Shown piece after piece: positions 1 through 6,199 of a stretch of 10,649 bases of DNA; the stretch's first letter is position 1, and each line of letters begins with the position of its first letter. Below the pieces are notes generated by a model. That model searched no databases, was not told the origin of the DNA, and saw only the letters and a program-made list of their open reading frames with translations. A program made the position numbers and the translations under genes. This stretch comes from DASSLY01 sp035689185 (GTDB lineage: Bacteria > Actinomycetota > Actinomycetes > Actinomycetales > Dermatophilaceae): NCBI GenBank assembly GCA_035689185.1, contig DASSLY010000031.1, forward strand, positions 1-10,649, written 5' to 3'.

Positions 1-234
1 CTCTCCCACCAGGCGCCCGGCTGGCGGCTGCACCGCAACACCGACGGCGGCCTGGTCTGGACCCTGCCCAGCGGACGCACCATCACCACCTACCCGCCGC
101 CCTTCGGAACCGACGACGCCGGTGCCCGCAGCCAGGCGCCACCCCCGCGCACCGGCCGGCAGCGCTACGCCGACGCCCTCGCGGCCATCGCCAACAGCCG
201 TCCCATTGCACGCACCCCCGACATCCCTTTCTGA
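1..234 (+). CDS. C-terminal end of a 13E12/DUF222-type HNH endonuclease family protein (partial)
   Basis: The frame is open from the first base and ends at TGA 232-234, giving the last 77 residues of a protein that starts outside the window. The segment HQAPGWRLHRNTDGGLVWTL followed by PSGRTITTYPPP matches the stretch that follows the HNH motif in actinobacterial 13E12-repeat/DUF222 proteins, where a Gly-Trp pair, a Trp before Thr-x-Pro-x-Gly-Arg and a run of prolines are typical. The HNH residues themselves would lie upstream and cannot be seen. The tail after about residue 40 is Ala/Pro/Arg-rich and looks disordered. This family is multicopy in many actinobacteria and its cellular role is poorly defined; nuclease activity is family inference only. 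The gene converges on the aldehyde dehydrogenase with a 26-base gap. Confidence 0.72.
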   Translation, partial: LSHQAPGWRLHRNTDGGLVWTLPSGRTITTYPPPFGTDDAGARSQAPPPRTGRQRYADALAAIANSRPIARTPDIPF

Positions 235-243
235 TCGGGAGCG

Positions 244-260
244 CGGGAGCGACAGTCCCG
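244..260. terminator. Weak hairpin between convergent genes
   Basis: CGGGA (244-248) and TCCCG (256-260) can pair around a 7-base loop, in the short gap between the HNH-family stop and the dehydrogenase stop. Its position suits a bidirectional terminator, but the stem is only 5 bp and has no T tract, so the support is mostly positional. Confidence 0.3.
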
Positions 261-1709
261 TCAGGACTCGATGTTGGCCATCACGTGCTTGATGCGGGTG
301 TAGTCCTCGAGGCTGTAGGCCGACAGGTCCTTGCCGTGGCCGGAGTGCTTGAAGCCGCCGTGCGGCATCTCGGCGACCACGGGGATGTGGGTGTTGATCC
401 AGACGCAGCCGAAGTCCAGCCGGCGCGACATACGCATCGCCTTGCCGAAGTCCTTGGTCCAGACGCTGCTCGCCAGCCCGTACTCCACCCCGTTGGCCCA
501 GGCCAGGGCCTGCTCCTCGTCGGTGAACTGCTGCACGGTGATGACCGGGCCGAAGATCTCCTGCTGGATCGCCTCGTCGTCCTGGCGCAGGCCGGAGACC
601 ACGGTGGGTTCCAGGAAGTAGCCGTCGCCGAGGGCCTCGACGCGGTGGCCGCCCGCGCCGATGCTGGCGTGGTCGGGCAGCCGGGACAGGAACCCTTGGA
701 CCCGGTCCAGCTGCGCCGCGTTGTTGACCGGCCCGAACAGCGCGTCGGCGTCGTCGGGCAGGCCGACCTTGGCCTGCCCGCTGGCGTACTCGGACAGGGC
801 CGAGACGAAGTCGTCATGGATGCGCGGGCCGGCCAGGACCCGGGTCGCCGCGGTGCAGTCCTGGCCCGCGTTGAAGTAGCCGGCCACCGCGATCGCCTCG
901 ACGGCCGCCTCCAGGTCGGCGTCGTCGAAAACCACGACCGGGGCCTTCCCGCCAAGCTCGAGGTGCACCCGCTTGAGGTCTGTGGCCGCGGTCTGGGCGA
1001 CCTGGACCCCCGCGCGCACCGAACCCGTGATGGCCACCATCGCCGGGGCCGGGTGGGCCACCAGGGCCCGGCCGGTGTTGCGGTCGCCGGTGACCACGTT
1101 CAGCGTGCCGGGCGGGAGGAACTCCGCCGCCAGCTCGGCCAGCAGCAGCGAGGTCTCGGGGGTGGTGTCGCTGGGCTTCAGCACCACGGTGTTGCCGGCG
1201 GCCAGCGCGGGAGCGATCTTCCAGACCGCCATCATCATCGGGTAGTTCCAGGGGGTGACCTGGCCGATGACACCGATCGGCTCGCGCCGGACCCAGGACG
1301 TGTGGCCGGTCATGTACTCCCCGGCCGCGCGTCCCTCCAGGACGCGGGCTGCGCCGGCGAAGAACCGGATTTGGTCCACCATCGGGGGCACCTCCTCGCT
1401 GGCCGTCAGCGCGTACGGCTTGCCGGTGTCCTGCGCCTCGAGCCGGATCAGCTCCTCGGCGCGGGACTCCACGGCGTCGGCCAGCTTGAGCAGTGCCCGC
1501 TGCCGCTCGCCGGGTGTGGTCTGCCCCCAGACCTCGAAGGCCTTGCCCGCCGCGGCATAGGCGCGGTCCACGTCCGCGGCGCCGGATACCGGAGCGGTGG
1601 CGACCACCCGCGCGGTCACCGGGCTGACGATGTCGGACCGGGCGTCGGTGTCGGCGTCCACGTAGCCGCCGTTGACGAAGTTGCGCAGCTGCCGGGGACC
1701 GCTGGTCAC
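261..1709 (-). CDS. Aldehyde dehydrogenase, probable gamma-aminobutyraldehyde dehydrogenase
   Basis: A 482-residue NAD(P)+-dependent aldehyde dehydrogenase of normal family length, expected in the cytosol. Visible family residues are Asn154 in PWNYP (oxyanion), Lys178 in LKPS (cofactor), Glu251 in LELGGK (general base), Cys285 in GQDCTA (nucleophile) and Glu384 in QEIFGPV. The wording VTPWNYPMMMAVWKIAPALA and the GQDCTAATR active site resemble 4-aminobutanal dehydrogenases (PatD/Prr type), which oxidise gamma-aminobutyraldehyde to GABA. The neighbouring Lrp regulator and omega-aminotransferase support a polyamine role. Betaine-aldehyde or another omega-amino aldehyde remains possible as substrate. 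The GTG start at 1707-1709 is chosen because AGAGGAG (complement of 1717-1723) sits 7 bases upstream; there is no competing start with a better site. It is divergent from the regulator, with a promoter and inverted repeat in the gap. Confidence 0.9.
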   Translation of the reverse strand: MTSGPRQLRNFVNGGYVDADTDARSDIVSPVTARVVATAPVSGAADVDRAYAAAGKAFEVWGQTTPGERQRALLKLADAVESRAEELIRLEAQDTGKPYALTASEEVPPMVDQIRFFAGAARVLEGRAAGEYMTGHTSWVRREPIGVIGQVTPWNYPMMMAVWKIAPALAAGNTVVLKPSDTTPETSLLLAELAAEFLPPGTLNVVTGDRNTGRALVAHPAPAMVAITGSVRAGVQVAQTAATDLKRVHLELGGKAPVVVFDDADLEAAVEAIAVAGYFNAGQDCTAATRVLAGPRIHDDFVSALSEYASGQAKVGLPDDADALFGPVNNAAQLDRVQGFLSRLPDHASIGAGGHRVEALGDGYFLEPTVVSGLRQDDEAIQQEIFGPVITVQQFTDEEQALAWANGVEYGLASSVWTKDFGKAMRMSRRLDFGCVWINTHIPVVAEMPHGGFKHSGHGKDLSAYSLEDYTRIKHVMANIES

Positions 1710-1742
1710 GGGTTCGCTCCTCTGCGTTGAAGGATGAGCAAA

Positions 1743-1770
1743 ACGATAGCCCGTTGACCGAGGATTTCAA
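1743..1770 (-). promoter_or_regulatory. Sigma70-like promoter for the aldehyde dehydrogenase
   Basis: Read on the minus strand, TTGAAA (complement of 1765-1770) and TATCGT (complement of 1743-1748) are separated by 16 bases. These match 5 of 6 and 4 of 6 bases of the sigma70 consensus. The implied start of transcription, near 1735, would leave a leader of roughly 25 bases containing the ribosome binding site. Assigned by inspection only. Confidence 0.45.
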
Positions 1771-1771
1771 C
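1753..1771. promoter_or_regulatory. Candidate operator: GTTGA-N9-TCAAC inverted repeat
   Basis: GTTGA (1753-1757) and TCAAC (1767-1771) form a perfect 5-bp inverted repeat that covers the -35 element of the dehydrogenase promoter. A further GTTGA at 1726-1730 lies 27 bases away, between that promoter and the ribosome binding site. Lrp/AsnC proteins bind degenerate, often repeated palindromes beside their own genes, so the adjacent regulator is the natural candidate ligand. No binding has been shown. Confidence 0.35.
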
Positions 1772-1881
1772 AGGCAGCGTCGACCGAGCCTGGTGTTTTC
1801 AGCAGTCGTGATGCCGTATCGCTACTAAATCCGCATACCCCGGACTTGCCAACCGGGAACGCAAGGGTCCACCATCGGGGC

Positions 1882-2397
1882 GTGAGCCCACGCAGACCGG
1901 TGGTCGCCGCCGTCCGACCGAGCGGCCAAGCCTCCCGACGGCCCGCACCCCTGCTGCTCGACGACGTGGCCAAGGCCATCATCGAGCACCTGCAGGACGA
2001 CGGACGGCAGTCCTACGCCACCATCGCCAAGGCGGTCGGCCTGTCCGAGGCGGCGGTCCGCCAGCGGGTGCAACGGCTGCTGGACGCCGAGGTGATGCAG
2101 ATCGTGGCCGTGACCGACCCGCTGCAGGTCGGGTTCCGCCGGCAGGCGATGATCGGGGTGCGGGTGGACGGCGACCTGCAGCAGGTGGCCGACCGGCTCT
2201 CCGACATGCCCGAGGTCTCCTACGTGGTCACGACGGCGGGCAGCTTCGACCTTCTGGTCGAGGTGGTGTGCGAGGACGACGACGAGCTGCTCGACCTGCT
2301 CTCCGCCCGGATCCGGCCCATGCCCGGTGTCCTCACCACCGAGACGTTCGTGTACCTGAAACTGAACAAGCAGCGCTACAACTGGGGCACGCGATGA
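1882..2397 (+). CDS. Lrp/AsnC-family transcriptional regulator
   Basis: About 171 residues. A basic, Pro/Arg-rich leader of some 25 residues precedes the AsnC-type winged helix-turn-helix (about residues 26-70, including LSEAAVRQRVQRL as recognition region), followed by a RAM ligand-binding domain (about 90-164, ending ETFVYLKLNKQRYNWGTR). Such proteins form dimers to octamers and respond to amino acids or related small metabolites. The stop overlaps the aminotransferase start (ATGA, 2394-2397), so both are co-transcribed and translationally coupled. Together with the divergent dehydrogenase this suggests local control of amine catabolism; the effector is unknown. The start is uncertain. GTG 1882 is my choice, with AAGGG at 1863-1867 as a distant ribosome site; TTG 1846 and GTG 1900 are also in frame, and none has a good Shine-Dalgarno sequence. 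The domain core begins near codon 1951. Confidence 0.88.
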   Translation: MSPRRPVVAAVRPSGQASRRPAPLLLDDVAKAIIEHLQDDGRQSYATIAKAVGLSEAAVRQRVQRLLDAEVMQIVAVTDPLQVGFRRQAMIGVRVDGDLQQVADRLSDMPEVSYVVTTAGSFDLLVEVVCEDDDELLDLLSARIRPMPGVLTTETFVYLKLNKQRYNWGTR

Positions 2398-3833
2398 CCA
2401 TCTCCGAGCAGGGCGTGACGACCGACAGCCAGCCGGGGCACACCAGGGCGGGAACGCCGTACGCCGACGCGGCGCGCGACCACCTATGGCTGCACTTCAC
2501 CCGGCACTCCTCCTTCGAGCCGAGCGGGGGCAAGGGCGGCGGCCACCAGGTGCCCATCATCGTCCGGGGCGAGGGCGCCTACGTGTGGGACGACGAGGGC
2601 CGCAAGTACCTGGACGGGCTGGCCGGGCTGTTCGTCGTCCAGGTCGGGCACGGCCGGGCCGAGCTCGCCGAGGCGGCGGCCGCCCAGGCCCGGCAGCTCG
2701 CGTTCTTCCCGCTCTGGTCCTATGCGCACCCCACGGCGATCGAGCTGGCGGAGCGGCTGACCCGCTGGACGCCCGGCGACCTCAACCGGGTGTTCTTCAC
2801 CACCGGCGGCGGCGAGGCGGTGGAGACCGCATGGAAGCTGGCCAAGCAGTACTTCAAGCTGACCGGGAAGCCGACCAAGCACAAGGTCATCAGCCGGGCG
2901 GTCGCCTACCACGGCACGCCACAGGGGGCGCTGTCGATCACCGGCATCCCGTCGGCGAAGGCGATGTTCGAGCCGCTGGTGCCCGGGGCGTTCAAGGTGC
3001 CGAACACCAACCACTACCGGGCGCCGGAGCACCTGCGCGACGACCTCAAGGCGTTCGGGCTGTGGGCCGCGGACCGGATCGCCGAGGCGATCGAGTTCGA
3101 GGGTCCGGACACCGTCGCGGCGGTCTTCCTGGAGCCGGTGCAGAACTCCGGCGGCTGCTTCCCGCCGCCACCGGGCTACTTCGAACGGGTCCGGGAGATC
3201 TGCGACGAGTATGACGTGCTGCTGGTGTCCGACGAGGTCATCTGCGCCTTCGGTCGGATCGGGGACATGTTCGCCTGCAACGACTTCGGCTACACCCCGG
3301 ACATCATCACCTGCGCCAAGGGCATGACCTCCGGCTACTCCCCCATCGGCGCCATGATCGCCAGCGACCGGCTGTTCGAGCCGTTCCGTCGCGGGACGAC
3401 CTCGTTCCCGCACGGCTACACCTTCGGCGGGCACCCGGTGTCCGCGGCGGTGGCGATGGCCAACCTGGACATCTTCGAGCGGGAGGGCCTCAACGACCAC
3501 GTCCGGGAGAACGCGCCGAAGTTCCGCGCCGCGCTGGAGCGGCTGCTCGACCTGCCCCTGGTGGGCGACGTCCGCGGCGAGGGCTACTTCTACGGCATCG
3601 AACTGGTGAAGGACAAGCAGACCCGGCAGACCTTCGACGACGCCGAGTCGGAGCGGCTGCTGCGCGGGTTCCTGTCCCGGGCGCTGTTCGAGGCCGGGCT
3701 GTACTGCCGGGCCGACGACCGCGGCGACCCGGTGGTGCAGCTGGCCCCGCCGCTGATCGTCGGCGAAGCCGAGTTCGACGACATCGAGCAACGGTTGCGC
3801 GCGGTTCTCACCGAGGCGGAGAACCACCTCTGA
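2394..3833 (+). CDS. Class III PLP-dependent aminotransferase (probable putrescine/omega-amino acid:pyruvate aminotransferase)
   Basis: A 479-residue fold-type I aminotransferase of normal length for the subgroup. Seen directly: the phosphate-binding segment FFTTGGGEAVETAWKLAKQ, Asp280 in LLVSDEV (pyridine nitrogen contact), the Schiff-base lysine Lys309 in DIITCAKGMTSGYSPIGAMI, and the class III C-terminal block HGYTFGGHPVSAAVA. Enzymes of this class move a terminal amino group to pyruvate or 2-oxoglutarate. The divergent aminobutyraldehyde-type dehydrogenase makes a putrescine-to-GABA route the most likely one; GABA, beta-alanine or diaminobutyrate transaminases share the fold and cannot be excluded. 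ATG 2394 overlaps the regulator stop, which indicates translational coupling. Only GGGG lies upstream as a weak ribosome site. In-frame starts inside the regulator gene were rejected. Transcription probably ends at the 13-bp hairpin 18 bases past the stop. Confidence 0.88.
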   Translation: MTISEQGVTTDSQPGHTRAGTPYADAARDHLWLHFTRHSSFEPSGGKGGGHQVPIIVRGEGAYVWDDEGRKYLDGLAGLFVVQVGHGRAELAEAAAAQARQLAFFPLWSYAHPTAIELAERLTRWTPGDLNRVFFTTGGGEAVETAWKLAKQYFKLTGKPTKHKVISRAVAYHGTPQGALSITGIPSAKAMFEPLVPGAFKVPNTNHYRAPEHLRDDLKAFGLWAADRIAEAIEFEGPDTVAAVFLEPVQNSGGCFPPPPGYFERVREICDEYDVLLVSDEVICAFGRIGDMFACNDFGYTPDIITCAKGMTSGYSPIGAMIASDRLFEPFRRGTTSFPHGYTFGGHPVSAAVAMANLDIFEREGLNDHVRENAPKFRAALERLLDLPLVGDVRGEGYFYGIELVKDKQTRQTFDDAESERLLRGFLSRALFEAGLYCRADDRGDPVVQLAPPLIVGEAEFDDIEQRLRAVLTEAENHL

Positions 3834-3851
3834 GCGGCCGGCCATAGTCGG

Positions 3852-3890
3852 GGCACCGAATCCGGCCTGATGCGTGACGGATTCGGTGCC
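3852..3890 (+). terminator. Strong hairpin terminator after the aminotransferase
   Basis: GGCACCGAATCCG (3852-3864) and CGGATTCGGTGCC (3878-3890) form a perfect 13-bp stem with a 13-base loop, starting 18 bases after the aminotransferase stop. There is no T run after it, as is common for actinobacterial terminators. The stem also covers the first possible start codon of the following remnant frame. Confidence 0.75.
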
Positions 3891-4191
3891 TTCGGGACAT
3901 CGTCCGCCGGTATGCCGCGGCGGGGGGCTCGCGTCCGCGCTAGCCGAGGACGTGGTGGTCCCCCCGGACTGGGGCTGCTGCGCCTTCGCCGGCGACCGCG
4001 GCATGCTGCACCCGGAGCTGACCGCCTCGGCCACGGCCCGCCAGGCGGCTCAGGTCCGGGCGGCCGGCGCACAGGAACACGTGTCGTGCAACCGGACCTG
4101 CGAGCTCGCGATGACCAGGGCGACCGGCACGGCATACCGTCACGTGCTGGAGGTGCTCGCGGAGGCGACCCGCCCGGCGCCCAGCCCCTAG
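3874..4191 (+). pseudogene. 3' remnant of an FAD/Fe-S oxidoreductase (D-lactate/glycolate oxidase type), CCG domain only
   Basis: This 105-codon frame is similar to known proteins only from about 3925 onward. The stretch VVVPPDWGCCAFAGDRGMLH, then CNRTCELAMTRATG and YRHVLEVL, is the cysteine-rich CCG domain found at the extreme C-terminus of large (about 900-residue) FAD-binding plus Fe-S-binding dehydrogenases of the Dld/GlpC/LutA type. Everything upstream, including the FAD domain and the ferredoxin-like clusters, is missing. The only upstream start, GTG 3874, has no ribosome site, lies inside the terminator stem and is preceded two codons earlier by an in-frame stop (3868-3870). I read it as a deletion scar rather than a working gene, though a small expressed protein is not excluded. 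The stop TAG 4189-4191 interlocks with the opposing SDR stop. Confidence 0.65.
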
Positions 4192-4952
4192 TCCATCCCG
4201 CCGACGACCTGCTGGTCCCAGTCGATGACCGAACCGGTCACGACCCCGCTGCGGTCGGAGAGCAGGAAGACGACCATGTCCGCGATCTCGTCGACCTGAC
4301 CCAGCTTGCCCATCGGCAGCCGGGCCGCCGCCTGCTCGGCCCAGTCGTCCGCAGCATCGTGGAACCGGCGCTGGATCACCGCCTCCCCCTCGGTCTGGGT
4401 CCAGCCGATGTTCATGCCGTTGATCCGGATACGGTCGAAGCGATGGGCGTGCGCGGCGTTGCGGGTCAGCCCGGCCAGGCCGGCCTTGGCGGCCACGTAG
4501 GGCGCCAGGTAGGGCTGGCCGCCGTGCTCGGCCATGGTGATGACGTTGACGACGGTCCCCGGCTGGCCCCGGCGCACCATGTCCAGCACAGCCGCCTGCA
4601 TGGTGAAGAACGGGCCACGCAGGTTGACCGCGACGTGCTCGTCGAACAGCTCCGGGGTGGTGTCGACCAGCGAGCCGCGGGTGGTCAGGCCGGCGGCGTT
4701 GACCAGGCAGTCCACCCGCTCGGATGCCTCGACGACGGCTGCGACCGCCGCTCGCGCCTGCGCCGGGTCGGCGATGTCGGCCCGCACGTACCGGGCGCCG
4801 AGGTCGGCGGCGACCCGTTCGCCGACATCGGCGCGGCGGCCGCTGACCCAGACCTGTCCGCCGGCCGCCACGGCGGCCCGGGCCACGCCGAGCCCCACCC
4901 CCTGGGTGCCCCCGACGACCAGGACGACCTTGCCCTCCAGCAGTCCCGTCAC
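4188..4952 (-). CDS. Short-chain dehydrogenase/reductase (SDR), substrate unknown
   Basis: About 254 residues, a classical SDR in length and motifs. From the chosen start these are the Gly14-x3-Gly18-x-Gly20 nucleotide-binding loop (VVGGTQGVGLG), NAAG at 85-88, Asn110 in AVNLRG, and the catalytic Tyr152-x3-Lys156 in YVAAK. The usual catalytic serine appears to be Thr139 (VVNVITM where NISS is typical); threonine can serve, but it is unusual. The C-terminal LLSDRSGVVTGSVIDWDQ is the standard SDR ending with the aspartate of VIDWDQ near the cofactor. The start is GTG 4950-4952 because GGGAGG (complement of 4962-4967) is 9 bases away; the upstream in-frame ATG 4959-4961 abuts that site with no spacer. 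It follows rlmN on the same strand after a hairpin, so it may be a separate unit. Substrate cannot be inferred. Confidence 0.87.
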   Translation of the reverse strand: MTGLLEGKVVLVVGGTQGVGLGVARAAVAAGGQVWVSGRRADVGERVAADLGARYVRADIADPAQARAAVAAVVEASERVDCLVNAAGLTTRGSLVDTTPELFDEHVAVNLRGPFFTMQAAVLDMVRRGQPGTVVNVITMAEHGGQPYLAPYVAAKAGLAGLTRNAAHAHRFDRIRINGMNIGWTQTEGEAVIQRRFHDAADDWAEQAAARLPMGKLGQVDEIADMVVFLLSDRSGVVTGSVIDWDQQVVGGMD

Positions 4953-4961
4953 GCTCGCCAT

Positions 4962-4967
4962 CCTCCC
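4962..4967 (-). promoter_or_regulatory. Ribosome binding site that decides the SDR start
   Basis: The complement reads GGGAGG. It touches the ATG at 4959-4961 directly, too close for initiation, but stands 9 bases from the in-frame GTG at 4950-4952, which is therefore preferred. Confidence 0.6.
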
Positions 4968-4983
4968 AGCCCCCTACGCGGGT

Positions 4984-5025
4984 TGTCAGAACGTGGCCGC
5001 GTCATGGGGCCCTCGCGTTCTGACA
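4984..5025 (-). terminator. Hairpin in the rlmN-SDR gap
   Basis: TGTCAGAACG (4984-4993) and CGTTCTGACA (5016-5025) form a perfect 10-bp stem. The 22-base interior contains two GGCC sites (one as GGGCC) that could pair to extend the structure. It lies 19 bases beyond the rlmN stop and ends 17 bases before the SDR ribosome site, so it is likely the end of the superoperon transcript. No T tract follows on the minus strand, so partial read-through into the SDR gene is possible. Confidence 0.6.
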
Positions 5026-5044
5026 GGTCGCGCGGGCGGGGGGC

Positions 5045-6199
5045 TCAGGCGGTGGACGCGGCGAGCTGGCCGCAGGCGCCGTCGATGTCCTGCCCACGGG
5101 TGTCCCGGATCGTCGTCGGGATGCCGGCGGCCCGCAGCCGCTCGACGAAGTGCTGCTCGACGCCGGGCCGCGACGCGGTCCACCGCGACCCCGGCGTGGG
5201 GTTCAACGGGATCGGGTTGACGTGCACCCAGCCGCGGCCCCGGCGGTTGAGCTGTCGGCCGAGCAGGTCGGCCCGCCAGCCCTGGTCGTTGATGTCGCGG
5301 ATCAGGGCGTACTCGATGCTCACCCGCCGTCCGGTGGCCTGGAAGTACCGGTAGGCCGCGTCGATCGCCTCGTCCACCGGCCACCGGGTGTTGACCGGGA
5401 CCAGGGTGTTGCGCAGCTCGTCGTCCGGGGCGTGCAGGGACAGCGCCAGGGTGACGGGGATCCCCTCGGCCGCCAGCCGGTCGATGCCCGGGACCAGGCC
5501 CACTGTGGACATGGTGATCCCCCGGGCGGACAAGCCCAGGCCGTCCGGTGCCGGGTCGACCAGGCGCCGGATCGCGCCCAGCGCCGCGCTGTAGTTGGCC
5601 AGCGCCTCCCCCATGCCCATGAAGACCACGTTGCTCACCCGCAACGGCGCCTGCCGTTCCTGCGTGCTGCCACCCGCGAGCTCCCCGCGCCGCAGGGCTC
5701 GAGCGGCATACACGACCTGCTCGACGATCTCCGCCGCCGACATGTTGCGGGTCAGGCCCTCCTGCCCGGTGGCGCAGAACGGGCAGTTCATCCCGCAGCC
5801 GGCCTGGCTGGAGATGCAGATGGTCACCCGCTTGGGGTAGCGCATGAGCACGGACTCGACCAGCGCCCCGTCGTGCAGCCGCCAGACGTACTTGACGGTG
5901 GCGCCGTCGTCGGCCCGCACCGCCCGGACCGGGGTGACCAGCCGCGGCAGCAGCGCGGCGGCCAGCCCCTCACGAACCCCCAGCGGCAGGTCGGTCATCT
6001 GGGCCGGGTCGTCGGCCAGCCGTTCGAAGTAGTGCCGGGACAGCTGCTGGGCCCGGTATGCCGGGTGGCCCAGCTGGGCGACCGCGGCCCGCCGCTGTGC
6101 CGGGTCGAGGTCGGCCAGGTGGGTGGGCGGCTTGCCGCGCCGGGGCGCGGCGAAGGTCAGCCGGCCCGGGACGGGTCGGGTGCTCGGCACCGGGGTCAC
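5045..6199 (-). CDS. rlmN: Dual-specificity 23S rRNA A2503 / tRNA A37 C2-methyltransferase RlmN
   Basis: A 384-residue radical-SAM enzyme that makes 2-methyladenosine at A2503 in the peptidyl-transferase centre of 23S rRNA and at A37 of some tRNAs. Visible residues: the cluster-binding Cys135-x3-Cys139-x2-Cys142 in CGMNCPFC, Cys128 (CISSQAG) and Cys376 (GQDIDGACGQ) as the two conserved RlmN cysteines, and Glu115 (VESVLM) thirteen residues before Cys128, the spacing of E. coli Glu105/Cys118. VVFMGMGEALANY and TLALSLHAP are further family blocks. A Cfr resistance enzyme is unlikely given the chromosomal superoperon context. The GTG start 6197-6199 overlaps the cdsA stop as GTGA, so translation is coupled and no separate Shine-Dalgarno site is evident. 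Cdsa-rlmN adjacency is common in actinobacteria. Confidence 0.96.
   Translation of the reverse strand: MTPVPSTRPVPGRLTFAAPRRGKPPTHLADLDPAQRRAAVAQLGHPAYRAQQLSRHYFERLADDPAQMTDLPLGVREGLAAALLPRLVTPVRAVRADDGATVKYVWRLHDGALVESVLMRYPKRVTICISSQAGCGMNCPFCATGQEGLTRNMSAAEIVEQVVYAARALRRGELAGGSTQERQAPLRVSNVVFMGMGEALANYSAALGAIRRLVDPAPDGLGLSARGITMSTVGLVPGIDRLAAEGIPVTLALSLHAPDDELRNTLVPVNTRWPVDEAIDAAYRYFQATGRRVSIEYALIRDINDQGWRADLLGRQLNRRGRGWVHVNPIPLNPTPGSRWTASRPGVEQHFVERLRAAGIPTTIRDTRGQDIDGACGQLAASTA

Noticed and set aside
285..1730. Plus-strand 481-codon frame opposite the aldehyde dehydrogenase
   Set aside because: It is antisense to a gene with complete family motifs, and its His/Val/Gly/Arg-rich product resembles no family; it is a high-GC shadow.
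1823..1830. TACTAAAT as the -10 box of the Lrp-aminotransferase operon
   Set aside because: It is the most A/T-rich spot in the gap, but no -35-like hexamer sits at a suitable distance (TTTTCA is 21 bases away), so I do not call a promoter for this operon.
2268..2393. Longer aminotransferase starting within the regulator gene
   Set aside because: The 42 extra residues read the Lrp C-terminal coding region out of frame; the ATGA overlap start at 2394 is the natural one.
2484..4034. Minus-strand 516-codon frame opposite the aminotransferase
   Set aside because: Antisense to an intact PLP enzyme; Arg/Val/Gly-rich product without a recognisable domain.
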